64,000 bases of DNA from Bacteroidales bacterium (lineage in GTDB: Bacteria; Bacteroidota; Bacteroidia; Bacteroidales; P3): NCBI GenBank assembly GCA_024400495.1, contig JAKSMR010000011.1, forward strand, positions 1 to 64,000, in the 5' to 3' direction. Numbering within the stretch: position 1 is the stretch's first letter; every line of letters starts with the position of its first letter. Below are positions 62,030-64,000 of the stretch, piece by piece. Made by a program: the position numbers and the translations under genes. The notes beneath the pieces are model-generated. The model did no database searches. It was not told the origin of the DNA and saw nothing but the letters and a program-made list of their open reading frames with translations.

Positions 62030-63400
62030 ATGAAGAATTATTTGATATTAGTCGTGATGCTTTTGGCTTTCAGTATGCGAGCAATGTCGCAAAGCGATAG
62101 CATTTACATCCCTAAGGACATCAAGGACTGCATCCGGGTGCTCGACTCTATAGTGCCCGACTCCACAAAAGCCCAGTATGTGGCAATTGATGAGCCTGCG
62201 TTTATCGGTGCCAGCCATTTCGGCATGGGCTTGACAATCCGCAACACCTGGGGCCTATGGCGGGGCTCAAGGCTCAGCGAGTATTTCGTCAAAAAGGGAG
62301 TGCATCACCTCGACGACATGTCGGGCATCATACTCCGTTGCTATCATCGCCACCTCACTGGCAAGCCGATGCGGGTGCACGAACTGATTCGTCACACCCG
62401 TCACGCTTGGCGCAAGGAATATGGCCGGGTGAAGACGAGAACGATAAAAGGTGGCAACAACAAAAGTTTCGAAGAGAACGCTGCCTTCCTCAACCTGCCT
62501 AGAATTGATAGCGTTACGGGAGCCTATATGGACAATCATGGCAGGAAATTGACGGCGCAGGACTCTGCCTATCTGCAACGCCACAGCGGCAGGTTCCACG
62601 GAGTGGCTAGGATAGACACTTGTGGGCACAAAGGCAATGTGAAATCAGTCACGGCCGATTACCGAAGAGGCAAAAATCGGACAACTGCATACTATGAGTT
62701 CGACGAGCAACGAAGAGTGACAAATTGCTATAGAAAAACCTTTAGGAAAGGAGATGACGCAGTCAATTACGAGGATTGCTACCGCTACCACTACGACTCG
62801 GTTGGGCTGCTGCGCGAAAAGACCGAGTACGACAGTCAATTTGAGCATGTCATATATAGATATCGATACGACTACGACTCCAACGGTTACACCATCACGG
62901 AATACGACATTGTCAACTGCTACCACCTGGCTGACGGACGGCGGGACTGGACCTATAATGACGACACGATAGCGGGAATCCTCGATTCCTCCTATCTGGA
63001 AATCTATAATGTGGACACAGTACTGCTCGACGAGAATGGCCGCGTGATAGCAGAATTGAAGGGGGACGTGCACTTCTACCAATACGATAGCCTCGGCCGC
63101 CTAGTGGTATGGCTGACGGCTTGGCACAACTCAGAAACGGGCTGGTATGTACCTCTGGGTGGCGTCTTCCTCTACGACGAGGGCGATGGCAGGAACTACT
63201 ATCTCAATTTCAGAAACAACAATGTGACGGTGCTGTATACCGACAAGTACGGAAACGAGATCCGCAACTGCTACCAAGACTACAAAGGCAAGCGAGCACC
63301 GAGATGCTCCCGCATCCGCTACGACCGCCACGGCAACCCAAAACGAATCAAGAACCTGCGCGACGGTTCATCCATTAAGTATCATTTTCGATATTATTGA
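62030..63400 (+). CDS. Secreted DUF6794 protein with YD-like repeats
   Basis: A 456-residue protein with a signal peptide (ending AMSQ, residue 21). Residues 25-120 match the DUF6794 pattern: YIPKDIKDCIRVLDSI, SHFGMGLTIRNTWGLWRGSRL and HHLDDMSGIILRCYHRHLTG. The rest has loose repeats of the form YYEFDEQRRVTN, YHYDSVGLLREK, YDYDSNGYTITEYD and YQYDSLGRLVVW, like RHS/YD carbohydrate-binding repeats. The function is unknown. I saw no clear promoter in the region before it. Confidence 0.75.
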   Translation: MKNYLILVVMLLAFSMRAMSQSDSIYIPKDIKDCIRVLDSIVPDSTKAQYVAIDEPAFIGASHFGMGLTIRNTWGLWRGSRLSEYFVKKGVHHLDDMSGIILRCYHRHLTGKPMRVHELIRHTRHAWRKEYGRVKTRTIKGGNNKSFEENAAFLNLPRIDSVTGAYMDNHGRKLTAQDSAYLQRHSGRFHGVARIDTCGHKGNVKSVTADYRRGKNRTTAYYEFDEQRRVTNCYRKTFRKGDDAVNYEDCYRYHYDSVGLLREKTEYDSQFEHVIYRYRYDYDSNGYTITEYDIVNCYHLADGRRDWTYNDDTIAGILDSSYLEIYNVDTVLLDENGRVIAELKGDVHFYQYDSLGRLVVWLTAWHNSETGWYVPLGGVFLYDEGDGRNYYLNFRNNNVTVLYTDKYGNEIRNCYQDYKGKRAPRCSRIRYDRHGNPKRIKNLRDGSSIKYHFRYY

Positions 63401-63512
63401 TTCTGATAAATGGTGGCTGGCCCTCGCGCAGACTATTGCCGACAATCGCCTCGAAGAAAAAGACACCGTCATCAAACAAGTAGTAAACCTCGCTAATCAA
63501 AACAATCAATAA
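63396..63512 (+). pseudogene. Coding-like 3' gene fragment
   Basis: In a frame overlapping the stop of the DUF6794 gene, 38 codons without an ATG read IDSDKWWLALAQTIADN and so on to a TAA at 63510-63512, with protein-like composition (WWLALAQ, LEEKDTV). It looks like the tail of a truncated gene joined at the end of the DUF6794 gene. I cannot name the parent. Confidence 0.35.
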
Positions 63513-63597
63513 AAAAGGAATATATAAAATAATCTATTGGCAATAAAATATTTGACAAGAGAAAGTCAGCAATAGTATCTAAATAAGGAAAAGTTTG

Positions 63598-63605
63598 TAT
63601 CTTTG
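63598..63605 (+). promoter_or_regulatory. -7 box for the terminal lipoprotein gene
   Basis: TATCTTTG followed by CATTT, about 95 bases before the first possible ATG. Confidence 0.65.
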
Positions 63606-63700
63606 CATTTTTATTTTAGGTGCGTAACGGCTAAACTAGGCTCTCCGTCGAACACCCACGAACAAAGAATTGATTTTTTAGAACCTGTCTGAAATATTAT

Positions 63701-64000
63701 ATGAAATCAAAGGAACAAGAAATCACGCCCGACGAATCTGAAAAGTTTGGCTGTTGTTTGCAAAAAACAGTCATGCGATTGGCCCTTATGCTGATTGTAT
63801 TCATGGTTATTCTGATGTTGTCCTCATGCATGAAGTCGGAAGGGGGTATTCCTTTGGCTGGTAATGAGTATGTTGGTACTTTGGGAGTGGAGAATGTCCG
63901 TTTCTCTTTTGAGAACGCTTCGAATGTGGAGGCCACCATCACTTCAAGCGAATTTGTTGGACGCTTCAAGGATGTTCTTAGAGGAACTTATACTTATGAT
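63701..64000 (+). CDS. Lipoprotein, 3' end outside window
   Basis: The visible 100 codons contain a lipoprotein signal with basic MRLALMLIVFMVILMLSSC, Cys near residue 42 from the first ATG. A polar stretch KSEGGIPLAGNEYVGTLGVENVRFSFEN follows. The first ATG at 63701 puts 24 residues before the hydrophobic core; the ATG at 63773 gives a normal lipoprotein signal and may be the real start. No family is recognisable from this part. Confidence 0.65.
   Translation, partial: MKSKEQEITPDESEKFGCCLQKTVMRLALMLIVFMVILMLSSCMKSEGGIPLAGNEYVGTLGVENVRFSFENASNVEATITSSEFVGRFKDVLRGTYTYD

Overview
The window is a 64-kb chromosomal piece of a Bacteroidota genome, most likely order Bacteroidales. Evidence: promoters of the TAnnTTTG (-7) / TTG (-33) type, almost no Shine-Dalgarno sequences, DUF4294 and Omp28 proteins, GH92 and GH3 glycosidases, an ansA/hldA/porT gene set, and several type IX secretion (T9SS) genes: porT, porX, porP/sprF, a porE-like gene and a cargo protein with a T9SS sorting domain. 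The ends of the window are arbitrary: the first tRNA and the last lipoprotein gene are cut.

Layout. 1-1.8 kb: tRNA cluster (Gly, Leu, Lys, Pro, Thr), then rpsF-rpsR-rplI. 2.1-2.7 kb: a near-perfect 26-bp inverted repeat and two small doubtful ORFs. 2.7-11.6 kb: an eight-gene leftward operon, ansA-hldA-like-porT-FAD dehydrogenase-uvrB-DUF4294-NlpC/P60-dus. 12-17 kb: a small barrel protein, mfd and an Omp28 lipoprotein, all leftward. 17.5-20.1 kb: tex and a membrane protein, rightward, meeting porX (leftward). 22-25.6 kb: a T9SS-exported Omp28 protein, a secreted unknown and nadD. 25.6-33.7 kb: leftward GH3, fba, a small lipoprotein, GH92 and a ROK glucokinase. 33.8-37.4 kb: rightward phoH-ispE-zinc protease-aldose epimerase. 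37.4-47.1 kb: leftward tamB-GT9-phosphodiester glycosidase and a RecB-like helicase-nuclease. 47.6-51 kb: tRNA-Leu, a secreted GATase-like protein, a propeller protein and msrA. 51-57.9 kb: leftward tsaD-porP-porE-like-FAH hydrolase and a VWA protein. 58.5-60.7 kb: parE and tRNA-Gln. 60.7-62 kb: 1.3 kb with no recognisable gene. 62-64 kb: a DUF6794 protein, a gene-tail fragment and a partial lipoprotein.

Together the genes describe a Gram-negative commensal-type cell: DNA repair (uvrB, mfd, helicase-nuclease), LPS core synthesis (heptose kinase, GT9), envelope assembly (TamB, PorT, PorP, PorE-like), regulation of T9SS (PorX), glycan degradation (GH3, GH92, epimerase, glucokinase, aldolase) and housekeeping.

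The most unusual signal is a set of at least ten intergenic arrays built on a strict 11-bp period. The unit sequence differs from array to array (for example TTCGGCTTGTG, TGCGACGTTGA, AGCGCCCACTT, AGCCATACGCT, TTCGGAATTGA), but the period is kept almost without slippage. All lie at transcription-unit boundaries upstream of a leftward gene. Two arrays of the same family in opposite orientation flank the 47.4-58.1 kb segment; inverting that segment would place tsaD head-to-head with tamB. A second notable feature is a canonical Shine-Dalgarno before rplI, directly after rpsR, in a phylum where such sites are rare and where bS18 and bS6 help sequester the anti-SD.
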